A stretch of DNA of 64,000 nucleotides from Maribellus maritimus (lineage in GTDB: Bacteria > Bacteroidota > Bacteroidia > Bacteroidales > Prolixibacteraceae): NCBI RefSeq assembly GCF_022267315.1, contig NZ_JAIKLE010000002.1, forward strand, positions 124,001 to 188,000, in the 5' to 3' direction. Positions 35,955 to 44,023 of the stretch are shown here, in pieces. Positions within the stretch are counted from its first letter, which is position 1. Each line of letters opens with the position of its first letter. The translations under genes were made by a program, and so were the position numbers. The notes beneath the pieces are model-generated. The model was given only the letters and a program-made list of their open reading frames with translations. It did no database searches and had not been told where the DNA came from.

Positions 35955-36134
35955 AATTTTAGGAACGAACACTATTTCATTCCACTTCATCACTTATTAG
36001 GACCATATATCCCTTATGCTTGGTGACACAGGTGTTTACCGCTATGTTTGTTTCAGTTTTGTCACTTGTATTATTGCTTTTTTTAAGAGTCTGTAAAACC
36101 GGAAAAATGAATTCATCAGAAAATAGTAAACAAA

Positions 36135-37742
36135 ATGAAACTGGTAAGGCATATCACATTAGGCATACTTGGCCTATGCATTGTCATAGCCATTTTAGCA
36201 GGCTATAACGCGCTAAAAATGAAATCTCAGGTAAAAGAACTGTTTAAGTTGAATAAGACATTGAAAGCAGAAGGCTACTTTATGACAGGTTTTGAATTCC
36301 AATTGGTCGGTATGGGGTACTATATTGATAAACACCAATATCGGAAAGCGCAAACAAAGTTGTCTGATTATTATACAAAACTGAGGAACAGAGAAGGTTT
36401 GGTTAAAATTCCTGAATTCAAAAACAATCAGGAAGAAATCGATTTTTATCTTGATCTTCAGAACCCACGTACAGGAGCCTTTATTGATGAATCAGCTCCT
36501 TTTTGTGTTTACTATGAGGCTACGAAAAATGTTATCGAACATTTAGTGTCACTATCCGATTCAACAACAGCTCCCTTAAAGCTGCATTATCCGCTAACAT
36601 TTCTGGACTCGATTAATACACCGGAAAACTTAATAGGACATTTGAATGACATATCTTACGTCGGTTGGTTAGCATCACATTTTCCACAGACAACCTTTCA
36701 TTTTGCCCGGAATATTCTGGACGCAACCAGCGCTGATAACGCTTTGGAAGCACACAATTTGTATACTTTTTCACCGGAATGGAAACATACGATGCTAAAA
36801 TGGATGTATGATTTTCAGGATACAACAAGTGGTATGTGGGGACCCAAAAATAAAAGAACCGGTGAGCTAAGAAAATATGATTTAAATAACACAAAATCAA
36901 TCGTTAAAAGTTTCAGGGATAAGCAGGGGAACAATCTTTATGAAGAATTTCCTTTAAAATACGGCGATAAGCTTTTTAAATCGTCACTGGAACAATTGTC
37001 TGAGCCCTATCCGGATGAAGATGACCTGGCGGAGATACATGAATGGAACCTTCGACAGGCAAAAGGTTTTTCTATGTTGTTAAGGTACTTATGGAATGAT
37101 GCCTCAACCGGAGACAAGAAAAATGCAGAGCAAATGATTGCCAGAAATATTGATATATGTTTTAAAAACTACTACGTAGCAGCCGAAGGAGCATTTAGCT
37201 ATTATCCAAACTCAGAAAAGGCGTCACCCGATGGAATCACCAATTTAATTTTTGATGAAATTGGTGCTTTTTCTTATAAAAAGCAAAAGAAATTTTGGGG
37301 CGCTCCAGAAGCAAACATTAAAGATATGGGCGAAGTTATTCTTCACAATATGCATACATCTGATTTGAGTCCTGTACTAAATATTCCGGATGTTAATTCA
37401 CTGAGGATTTATAACTGTAACCCCGATTATGAAAATCTTACCGATAGTGTATGGGCTGTTTTTTATCCGAAAGATACTTCGGTGTTGGATGTTATGGAAA
37501 TAGTGCCAAATGTTCTTCACTGGGCAGAAACATCTTCGCTTTCTATGGGGAACTGGACATCTATGGCCAGGTTAAAAAAGACATATTCAAATTTTAACAT
37601 AAAAAAACCGGTCATTTTGAGAAAAGAGCTTCCGGTAAAAGAAATAAATGAAAAATTAACAGAGTCTTCTGAATTATATTTTATTGGTTTTGATAAGCTT
37701 CAAATACCCAGATATTGTATTGGTTACAAAATTCTTAAGTAG
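36135..37742 (+). CDS. Hypothetical membrane-anchored protein, 535 aa
   Basis: 535 residues. One N-terminal hydrophobic helix (8-26) serves as anchor or uncleaved signal; the rest is predicted outside the membrane. The region 150-350 is mostly helical, with segments such as AEIHEWNLRQAKGFSMLLRY, DTTSGMWGPKNKRTGEL and NLIFDEIGAFSYKKQKKFWG. These recall alpha/alpha-barrel proteins (terpene-cyclase or glycan-processing type), but no specific family or catalytic set is recognisable. It lies 180 bp after the LytTR gene. Function unknown. A frame at 36020 overlaps its start and is not credible. Confidence 0.65.
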   Translation: MKLVRHITLGILGLCIVIAILAGYNALKMKSQVKELFKLNKTLKAEGYFMTGFEFQLVGMGYYIDKHQYRKAQTKLSDYYTKLRNREGLVKIPEFKNNQEEIDFYLDLQNPRTGAFIDESAPFCVYYEATKNVIEHLVSLSDSTTAPLKLHYPLTFLDSINTPENLIGHLNDISYVGWLASHFPQTTFHFARNILDATSADNALEAHNLYTFSPEWKHTMLKWMYDFQDTTSGMWGPKNKRTGELRKYDLNNTKSIVKSFRDKQGNNLYEEFPLKYGDKLFKSSLEQLSEPYPDEDDLAEIHEWNLRQAKGFSMLLRYLWNDASTGDKKNAEQMIARNIDICFKNYYVAAEGAFSYYPNSEKASPDGITNLIFDEIGAFSYKKQKKFWGAPEANIKDMGEVILHNMHTSDLSPVLNIPDVNSLRIYNCNPDYENLTDSVWAVFYPKDTSVLDVMEIVPNVLHWAETSSLSMGNWTSMARLKKTYSNFNIKKPVILRKELPVKEINEKLTESSELYFIGFDKLQIPRYCIGYKILK

Positions 37743-37954
37743 AAGTAAAACGTACAAAAGTCAATATACTCCTTAAGCTTCAGCTGCAGGGGGAGGAACG
37801 TAAGCTGAGATTTATTATCTTTCATGCAAAAAAACAGTTCAATGCAACGCCTCGAAGCCTCGATAGTATGGTGGTAACACCTTGGCGGAAGCCCAAACAC
37901 CTGGACAATAAAAGCGGTGTTTTCAAATTTTTGTAACGAGTATTACTGAAAAAA

Positions 37955-38398
37955 GTGCGAATAGAAAAAATTACCGATAATAAGAAGCAATTCCTTGATT
38001 TATTGTTATTAGCAGACGAGCAAGAAGATATGATTGACAGATATCTGGAACGTGGCGATATGTTTGCACTATACGATGATGATTTGAAAACCGTTTGTGT
38101 TGTTGTTGCAACTGACAAAGAAAGCTGCGAATTGAAAAACATCGCAACATATACAAAATATCAAGGCAAAGGGTATGCTAAGGCGCTGATAAAATTTATA
38201 TCAGATTATTACAAAAATAGCTATAAAACGATGTTTGTAGGAACAGGTGAAACTCCGGCGGTTTTGTCATTTTACAAAAGTTGTGGATTTGAAAGATCTC
38301 ATTTTATCAGAAATTTTTTTACCGATAATTATGACCACCCGATGTTTGAAGACGGAATACAACTGATTGATATGATTTATCTGAAGAAAAGATTATAA
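37955..38398 (+). CDS. GNAT-family acetyltransferase
   Basis: 147 residues starting at a GTG codon. The GNAT acetyl-CoA site is seen in [23 protein letters not shown] (motif A, with Q-x-x-G-x-G/A) followed by the C-terminal motif [18 protein letters not shown]. These enzymes transfer an acetyl group from acetyl-CoA to an amine; the substrate cannot be told. It is a typical single-gene accessory cassette, with 212 bp of GC-richer spacer before it and 174 bp after it. Confidence 0.9.
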   Translation: MRIEKITDNKKQFLDLLLLADEQEDMIDRYLERGDMFALYDDDLKTVCVVVATDKESCELKNIATYTKYQGKGYAKALIKFISDYYKNSYKTMFVGTGETPAVLSFYKSCGFERSHFIRNFFTDNYDHPMFEDGIQLIDMIYLKKRL

Positions 38399-38572
38399 AT
38401 GGCTGTTGCTGAGTGTCGAATAAGCGGCAGTTGAAGGGCGATTCCTTGCGGGCAAATGTCGTTCCATTATCTGTATCGGTCGGATAATCCCGGCAACTCG
38501 CAAGTGCTGAGACTTTATATCTTTATTGTTGTGCATTTTGAACAGACTAACCCGCTGAAAAAAAAGAAGTAA

Positions 38573-39859
38573 ATGACAAACAAGTATAATACAACATCAC
38601 AAGATTGGTTTAACCATATTGCACAGAATGTTACATCAAATGCATTAATACAATACGTTCTGAAAACAGATGATAAAATTGATTATCAATTGCTCCAAAA
38701 GTCAGTTTTGCTTTTAATACAGGCTGAACCGGTTTTGGGTTGTCTGTTTGTCGAAAAAGAGGAAATGCCTGAATGGACTCCGGCTCCGGTAAACGCAGAT
38801 GATGTTTGTTGCCGGATAGAAACTGAAAATATTGAAAATGAGATTAATTCTGTGCTAAAAACAAAAATTAATGCATCAACACAGTTATCGGTAAAGATTT
38901 GCTTACTGGAAAACAAAAAGACAAATGCAATTGTGATAAAAATAAGTCATTCTGTTTGCGATGGTTCAGGTTCAAAATATTTGATAAATCAACTTGCCAC
39001 CATTTATACCCGATTAGAAAAAGACAGTTCATTTGTTCCTGCTACGAAGGTTCCAGTAAGAGGCACTCAAAACTTCTATGACGCTTTGAAAATTAAAGAT
39101 AAAGCAAGCTACTTCGAGCCGGAAAAAGCAGAATTGGTTTCAACCTGGGGATTTCCGACGAGCCGGGAAATGTTTAAAAAACAGACTTTTTCATATCAGC
39201 AGTTACGTTACAATGCCAATGACTTTCGAAAAATGAAACAATGCTCAAAAAAGCAAAAGGTAACCTTAAATACCTTGTTAATGGCAGCCTATTTTGATGC
39301 TTTACAAAGGTGTTTAAAACCTGACGACAACATAAAAGAGCTTCAGTTTATGATTGACCTTCGAAAGTATCTACCGTCAAATACAACTCAAAACGTATGT
39401 AACCTTTCCGCTATTTTAAATGCAGATTTGCCAACAAAAACGACTGATTTTTTAGAGCTGGTAAAACAAACAGATAAAGCAATTCGGAAAATTACGGATA
39501 CAGATAATTTTGTTCACGGAACAATCGCTGGAGACCTGGCAGAAGAGGAAGGATATGAAACAATAAAAAATTTGATAAAATCGGATTGGGAAACCATTCA
39601 GAAAGCAGGAAACTGTACGCCAATGATTTCGAATCTTGGGATTTTTAATTCTAAGGCTATTTGCTTTGGTGAAGCCAGGATTAAAGATTTATGTTTAATT
39701 TCTCCGGCATTTTTTGCGCCAGCTTTTATGATTGGAATTATGACATACAATAATGTCTTGACGATTAATGCGAGTTATTATAGCCCGGGGATAAAACACA
39801 AACAGATAGCAGAGTTGTTGAAACAGATTGACAGTCGGATAAAAGAGGTGATGGGCTAA
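38573..39859 (+). CDS. Condensation-domain/alcohol acetyltransferase-like protein
   Basis: 428 residues with the chloramphenicol-acetyltransferase/condensation fold. The catalytic HxxxDG motif is H126-S-V-C-D130-G (KISHSVCDGSGSKYL), and the second-half segment FMIDLRKYLPSN matches the DFGWG-neighbour region of acyltransferase-type members. It probably joins an acyl-CoA or acyl-carrier group to an alcohol or amine. No carrier protein or NRPS gene is near, so a stand-alone acyltransferase (PapA- or AATase-like) is most likely. It is the last gene before 280-bp repeat copy B. Confidence 0.82.
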   Translation: MTNKYNTTSQDWFNHIAQNVTSNALIQYVLKTDDKIDYQLLQKSVLLLIQAEPVLGCLFVEKEEMPEWTPAPVNADDVCCRIETENIENEINSVLKTKINASTQLSVKICLLENKKTNAIVIKISHSVCDGSGSKYLINQLATIYTRLEKDSSFVPATKVPVRGTQNFYDALKIKDKASYFEPEKAELVSTWGFPTSREMFKKQTFSYQQLRYNANDFRKMKQCSKKQKVTLNTLLMAAYFDALQRCLKPDDNIKELQFMIDLRKYLPSNTTQNVCNLSAILNADLPTKTTDFLELVKQTDKAIRKITDTDNFVHGTIAGDLAEEEGYETIKNLIKSDWETIQKAGNCTPMISNLGIFNSKAICFGEARIKDLCLISPAFFAPAFMIGIMTYNNVLTINASYYSPGIKHKQIAELLKQIDSRIKEVMG

Positions 39860-39959
39860 ATGAGACACAGGGTGTAGTACTGTGCTGAAACAAAAGCAGA
39901 TTTTTGCCCGGTATCCTCATTTCCCCCTTTTTTTAAGCCTCTAAAACTGTCCTTCCTCC

Positions 39960-40247
39960 CGTCGCTAAATTTTACAGGGCAGAAAGAAACTTCTTGGTTT
40001 TAAAACAAATGATTGTTATTTTTAATGCACGATAATTCGGTAACTCATGAACTAAACCTGTTGTGCCACCCATAAAATCCATCTCAAAATGAATCGTTTC
40101 AAAACACATTCCATGATGCTTATCCAACACATTTCCGGAAACATATATTTCTCAAAAGTTGGGTTATCCACCTGAAATGGTGTTATAAACCAAAGTAACC
40201 ATAAAGAGATAGTCCAAAGTGTGGGGTTACAGATGTGTTAACGCTAA
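39960..40247. repeat. 280-bp dispersed repeat, copy B
   Basis: This is the direct-orientation counterpart of 31351-31628. The gap 39860-40272 holds only this repeat and a short C/T-rich lead (39900-39960), which contains CCGGTATCCTCATTTCC, possibly a remnant of the 21-bp unit seen before copy A. Confidence 0.8.
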
Positions 40248-40272
40248 TATTAAATAAAACAAAAACATCTAA

Positions 40273-41007
40273 AAATTAATTTACATTTTATGCATCTGCA
40301 TATTTGCTTTAGGCTGCAGTAAAAGAGATATTCCTGTTGAAGAAGAAACCGATCCTTGCAATTTACTAGTTGACGGAGTTTACATGTTTCCTACTGAAAA
40401 ACCCGATTCGTCTTTCACCAAAGAAGAAATAAAAGAATATTGGAATATTCCGGAAGATGTTCTTGGTTGTATTACAACTGAAGGATTAATTAAAAGTTGT
40501 TACAAGACAATTTACGGAGCTGTTATCGAAGCCTCAAACGGATACCAATCAGGATATAAATTGTTGAAAGGTTGGTGCAGGGGATTTGATGAGTTGGAGA
40601 GGCGGTATGACGCTCCTGCTGCGCTGATTTCATATTTCAAATCTGAGGAGCTTCCCCATACTCTCGATTATAATTTGTATGCAATTGAAATTGCCTCTGC
40701 ACAGGACAGCATTTTGAAACGATTTACAAAAGAGCAAAAGATTGAAATGTTAAACATGGAGTTAAATTATCACGCAGAAAGAAGAGAAATTTTTAACAGA
40801 AATTCTATAATTCACGATGGAACAATAGTTTTTATGGGACGTCTTATGGTATTTGAAAGAAATGCGCAGTTTCTTCAGTCTCTTGAACGGAATGAGGAGT
40901 TAGTTCGCTTTATGGAAGGAACAGGTAAATACATTTTAAGTCTAGCTGGCGCCGATACAATAGTGCATTACGCTGAAGATTACCTATTTAAATTGAACTC
41001 CAATTAA
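40273..41007 (+). pseudogene. Hypothetical lipoprotein gene lacking a normal start codon
   Basis: An open frame runs from just after a TAA (40270-40272) to the stop at 41007. Its first residues (KLIYILCICIFALGCSKRD) are a textbook lipoprotein signal with lipobox ALGC, but no ATG, GTG or TTG precedes it in frame. The bases ATCTAAAAA at 40267-40275 look like a mutated ATG-AAA-AAA start. The first in-frame ATG is at 40384, beyond the lipobox, and would give a 207-residue protein without export. The mature part is helical (YGAVIEASNGYQSGYKLLKG ... KEQKIEMLNMELNYHAERRE), family unknown. It is either inactivated or started at an unusual codon such as ATT. Confidence 0.6.
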
Positions 41008-41070
41008 ATATAAATTGAAACACATGTTATTGGATTAAAATACTCGTGTTAACAAATTGCAAATTGTATT

Positions 41071-41170
41071 GCGGGGGACGTGGTGTGCGTTGTCTCTGCT
41101 GTTTTCTTGACCGTCAGCGTCTGTAGAACGAAGACGCCTTTCGAAATCCGCCTCGTCAACTTGTATCAAC
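41071..41170. repeat. Spacer element copy Y
   Basis: This element lies in the 197-bp gap before the WYL gene. It aligns with 32341-32437; the last 36 bases agree at about 27 positions (CGCCTTTCGAAAT to CAAC). It contains an inverted repeat GCGTCT/AGACGC with a 9-nt loop. GTT-N2-ACAAxTTG-like sequences at both outer ends (41048-41060 and the complement of 41157-41170) are also inverted, so the whole could fold into one imperfect cruciform. Confidence 0.6.
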
Positions 41171-41204
41171 TGCTCTCTAAAACAACTTTTAACTATATTT
41201 AAAA

Positions 41205-41894
41205 ATGGAATATTCAGAAGTAAACAGACTATCACGATTAACTGCCATTCTCATTCAATTTCAGACGAAGAGTATTGTTACAGCTTCCGAATTATCTCAA
41301 AAATTTCAAGTTAGTAAAAGGACAATTTACAGAGATATAAAAGCACTAGAGCAAGCAGGTGTTCCTATTTTAACCGAAGAAGGGAAAGGTTACATGTTAA
41401 TGGAAGGATATAAAATTCCACCGGTAATGTTCAGCGAAAAACAGGCAAACGCCTTAATACTTGCAGAGCAGCTGGTGTTGAAAAATAAGGACGCTTCGTT
41501 TGTAAAGGATTATTCGGAAGCAATTGATAAAATCAAATCTATTTTAAGATATACCATCAAAGACAAAGCAAATTTACTTGCAAACAGAACTCAATTTGAA
41601 GAAATTGTAAATCAGGAAAGAAATAGCAATAATTTGTCTGATCTGCAATATGCATTGACCAATTACTACCTTGTTAAGGTGCAGTATATAAATAAGGAAG
41701 AGACTGTAACGAACAGGTTGTTAGAGCCATTTGCATTATTGAGTACAGAAAATTGGTATTTGATTGCCTGGTGTCGTTTGCGTGAGGAATTTCGGTTTTT
41801 TCGATTGGACAGAATTCAAAAAATCGAAATTCTGTCAGAAAACTTTGAACCTCACAGAATGACTTTACAGGAATATTTTGACAAATACCATTAA
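41205..41894 (+). CDS. YafY-type HTH/WYL-domain transcriptional regulator
   Basis: 229 residues. An N-terminal HTH_11 winged helix (about 8-65; FQTKSIVTASELSQKFQVSK, RTIYRDIKALEQAGVP) is followed by a WYL domain (about 140-220; NRLLEPFALLSTENWYLIAWC ... FFRLDRIQKIEIL). WYL domains sense small ligands or nucleic acid. It is followed by VOC and YdeI-type genes on the same strand, which it may control through the repeat-containing site at 41909-41931. Confidence 0.93.
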   Translation: MEYSEVNRLSRLTAILIQFQTKSIVTASELSQKFQVSKRTIYRDIKALEQAGVPILTEEGKGYMLMEGYKIPPVMFSEKQANALILAEQLVLKNKDASFVKDYSEAIDKIKSILRYTIKDKANLLANRTQFEEIVNQERNSNNLSDLQYALTNYYLVKVQYINKEETVTNRLLEPFALLSTENWYLIAWCRLREEFRFFRLDRIQKIEILSENFEPHRMTLQEYFDKYH

Positions 41895-41908
41895 TTTTTG
41901 CAGACCCT

Positions 41909-41931
41909 TGACATAGGGCTGTCACATGTCA
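41909..41931. promoter_or_regulatory. Candidate operator between the WYL and VOC genes
   Basis: TGACAT (41909-41914) and ATGTCA (41926-41931) form a 6-bp inverted repeat, with an extra TGTCA at 41920-41924. So there are three TGTCA/TGACA copies within 23 bp, about 40 bp upstream of the VOC start and 15 bp after the WYL stop. Confidence 0.45.
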
Positions 41932-41970
41932 GGTGTACGTTTGTATTAATAAATTCTATAAACAATTAAA

Positions 41971-42345
41971 ATGACAAACGTAATTAACTGGTTTGAAATC
42001 CCGGCTATAGATTTCGCAAGAGCAATGAAGTTTTATTCTGATGTATTACAAGTTGAGATGGAAGAAATGCCTTCTCCTGATGGAAAAATGAAATACGGGA
42101 ATTTCCCATATAAACCGGATGGCTCTGTTGTTAGCGGAGGGATCGTAAAAAAGGAAGGTTTTGTGCCGACTACAGAGGGGCCAATAATTTACTTTAACGG
42201 AGGAGATGATTTGGACATTCCTTTGTCCAGAGTTGAAGGAGCAGGCGGAAGAATAACGATGCCAAAAACTCCAATTGAAAAAATGTTCATGGCGGAGTTT
42301 ATTGATACTGAAGGTAACAGAATGAGGTTTCATTCAATGAAATAG
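41971..42345 (+). CDS. VOC-family (glyoxalase-like) protein
   Basis: 124 residues. A typical vicinal-oxygen-chelate domain: N-terminal NVINWFEIPAIDFARAMKFY, middle IIYFNGGDDLDIPLSRVEGAG, and C-terminal MAEFIDTEGNRMRFHS, which carries the usual Glu metal-ligand position. Such small proteins act as lyases, dioxygenases or resistance proteins; the reaction here is unknown. It starts 76 bp after the WYL gene and is followed after 2 bp by the YdeI-type gene, so these form an operon. Confidence 0.92.
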   Translation: MTNVINWFEIPAIDFARAMKFYSDVLQVEMEEMPSPDGKMKYGNFPYKPDGSVVSGGIVKKEGFVPTTEGPIIYFNGGDDLDIPLSRVEGAGGRITMPKTPIEKMFMAEFIDTEGNRMRFHSMK

Positions 42346-42347
42346 AA

Positions 42348-42929
42348 ATGGATAAAAAGGAAAAAGATACATATTGTCCTAAAAGCCGAACAGACTGGCG
42401 AAATTGGTTAGAGGAAAATCATAAGTCAAAAAAGTCTGTTTGGCTTGTTTATTTTAAGTCATCAACAAAAATTGCTTCCGTTAGTTGGAGTGATGCTGTT
42501 GATGAAGCACTTTGTTTCGGCTGGATAGATAGTACGATAAAATCTATTGACAACGAAAGATATATGCAGTATTTCTCCAGGAGAAAACCAAACAGTGCAT
42601 GGTCTAAAATTAACAAAGAGAAAGTTGTTAAACTCATACGGAACAATCAAATGACAAAAGCAGGTTTTGATAGTATAGAAACAGCTAAAAAGAATGGTTC
42701 CTGGACAATTTTAGACGGAGTTGAAGCACTGTTAGTTCCTGAGGATTTAAAAAAGGAATTATTAAATTACAAAAACGCCAAAGATTACTTTGATAATCTA
42801 AGTAAGTCGGATAAAAAAAATTTATTGCATTGGGTGATTTCTGCCAAAAGAACGGAAACACGACAAAAAAGAATTCTGGAAATCGCAAAAAATGCAAGCA
42901 AAAATCAGAAACCAAAACAATTCAGATAA
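42348..42929 (+). CDS. YdeI/OmpD-associated family protein
   Basis: 193 residues. The family core is clear: SRTDWRNWLEENHKSKKSVWLVYFK, SWSDAVDEALCFGWIDSTIK, YFSRRKPNSAWSKINKEKV, and the C-terminal helical ISAKRTETRQKRILEIAK segment. Members are linked in enterobacteria to stress and antimicrobial-peptide tolerance, but the molecular role is unclear. It is the second gene of the VOC operon. Confidence 0.92.
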   Translation: MDKKEKDTYCPKSRTDWRNWLEENHKSKKSVWLVYFKSSTKIASVSWSDAVDEALCFGWIDSTIKSIDNERYMQYFSRRKPNSAWSKINKEKVVKLIRNNQMTKAGFDSIETAKKNGSWTILDGVEALLVPEDLKKELLNYKNAKDYFDNLSKSDKKNLLHWVISAKRTETRQKRILEIAKNASKNQKPKQFR

Positions 42930-43023
42930 AAACGACTTGCAACAAAAAATATACGTAATACGGGTGGTTTGGAAAAAATTAGGTTTCATATATTTATTCT
43001 AAATTGCAGTAGTTTTATCGTTT

Positions 43024-43177
43024 GGAGCTTCGAATCGGGCACGACGCATATTAATACAGACTGTCTTCTAAAAAACTCTTTGTATCAAATACGGATTTGG
43101 GAAGCTGACTTTAAAAAGAATAATATATTGAAATCTTAACGGCTTGATTTTATTTTTCAGACACATGTCGTTGTATG
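43024..43177. repeat. Spacer element copy Z
   Basis: This element lies in the 263-bp gap between the YdeI-type and DUF998 genes. It aligns along its whole length with 32398-32550, sharing GAGC/TTCGAAT, CAGACTGTCT, GATTTGGG-AGCTGA-like, ATTGAAA, GGCTTRATTTTA and TGTCGTNG in the same order and spacing. It ends 15 bp before the DUF998 start. Confidence 0.65.
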
Positions 43178-43192
43178 GAAATTTGAAAGCAA

Positions 43193-43780
43193 ATGATAGT
43201 AAGGGAAAAAAATATTGGGATTACAGGGCTTTTGTCTGTTTTAAATCTGTTGGCAGCTTTATTCATATTTGGTTCCTTAAACCCTGAATTTAGTTTTACA
43301 AATGATTATATAAGTGAACTTGGAGCCAAAGGAGAACCAAACGCTCTGTATTTTAATCTGTTCGGTTTTATAACAGTCGGAATATTACTTTTTGTTTTTG
43401 GTTTGACTTATGGAAATTTGCTAAATGACAAACTTTTATCAGTTTTATTATCGCTATTCGGATTAGGATTTGCTTTTACAGCGATACCGATAGATATGCA
43501 ATTATCCAGAACACCTGTTTCTAAAGCTCATATCGTTGCAATTTGTCTTGGATTAGCTTTTTGGTTGTTTGGTCTTTCGAGACTTGGATATAACAAAAAG
43601 TTAAAAAGAAAAGTAAGAATTCGTGCAAATTTGACGGCTGTGATTCTTGTGTTATCAATGATGGGCTTTGTGTTTGGACTTTGGTCGATGCCGATAACGC
43701 ATCGACTGGTATTTGGAATTGTTTTCAGTTGGACTGCATGGACCTCAGTTGAATTAATTCTGAAAAAGAGAATCGAATAA
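43193..43780 (+). CDS. DUF998 integral membrane protein
   Basis: 195 residues with six predicted transmembrane helices. The DUF998 hallmark FSFTNDYISELGAKGEPNAL falls in the first extracytoplasmic loop, and IPIDMQLSRTPVSKAHIVA in the fourth helix loop. It is a widespread family of unknown function. It is the last gene of the plus-strand accessory region, followed by a hairpin terminator and the convergent sulfatase operon. Confidence 0.9.
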   Translation: MIVREKNIGITGLLSVLNLLAALFIFGSLNPEFSFTNDYISELGAKGEPNALYFNLFGFITVGILLFVFGLTYGNLLNDKLLSVLLSLFGLGFAFTAIPIDMQLSRTPVSKAHIVAICLGLAFWLFGLSRLGYNKKLKRKVRIRANLTAVILVLSMMGFVFGLWSMPITHRLVFGIVFSWTAWTSVELILKKRIE

Positions 43781-43973
43781 AAAAACATACAGTCAGAAAC
43801 ACAAGGCATGGCTAAGTTTATGCGGATTGTGCACCGTGGAATACCGTGCCGGCGGAACATTGTGGCGAGTTGCAGCTCAATCTCCTAATAAAAGGCCACT
43901 GGGCTATTCTTAAAAGATGTTTTTGCAAATTAGACGGTGCCCACTAAAAACTGCCCCGGGGGCGAATAGAATC

Positions 43974-44018
43974 AGGGGTATAGCAGGTACTGCTATTTGT
44001 ACCTGCCCCTTTGTTTTT
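43974..44018 (+). terminator. Rho-independent terminator at the end of the accessory region
   Basis: GCAGGTAC (43983-43990) pairs perfectly with GTACCTGC (43999-44006) and AGGG/CCCT extends the stem across a small bulge. A T-rich tail (TTGTTTTTT) follows. Orientation fits the plus strand. The spacer before it (43781-43973) contains GC-rich dyads but no gene. Confidence 0.65.
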
Positions 44019-44023
44019 TATAT

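Noticed and set aside
36020-36208. 62-residue frame with a hydrophobic start overlapping the 36135 gene.
   Set aside because: It overlaps the better-supported gene start and its second half has no protein-like character.
31774-43780. Classical integron.
   Set aside because: No integrase gene and no matching GTTRRRY/RYYYAAC core pair in the spacers; only integron-like organisation is claimed.
43953-43963. GC-rich palindrome GCCCCGGGGGC.
   Set aside because: Short, in a spacer already explained by the terminator region, with no second copy.
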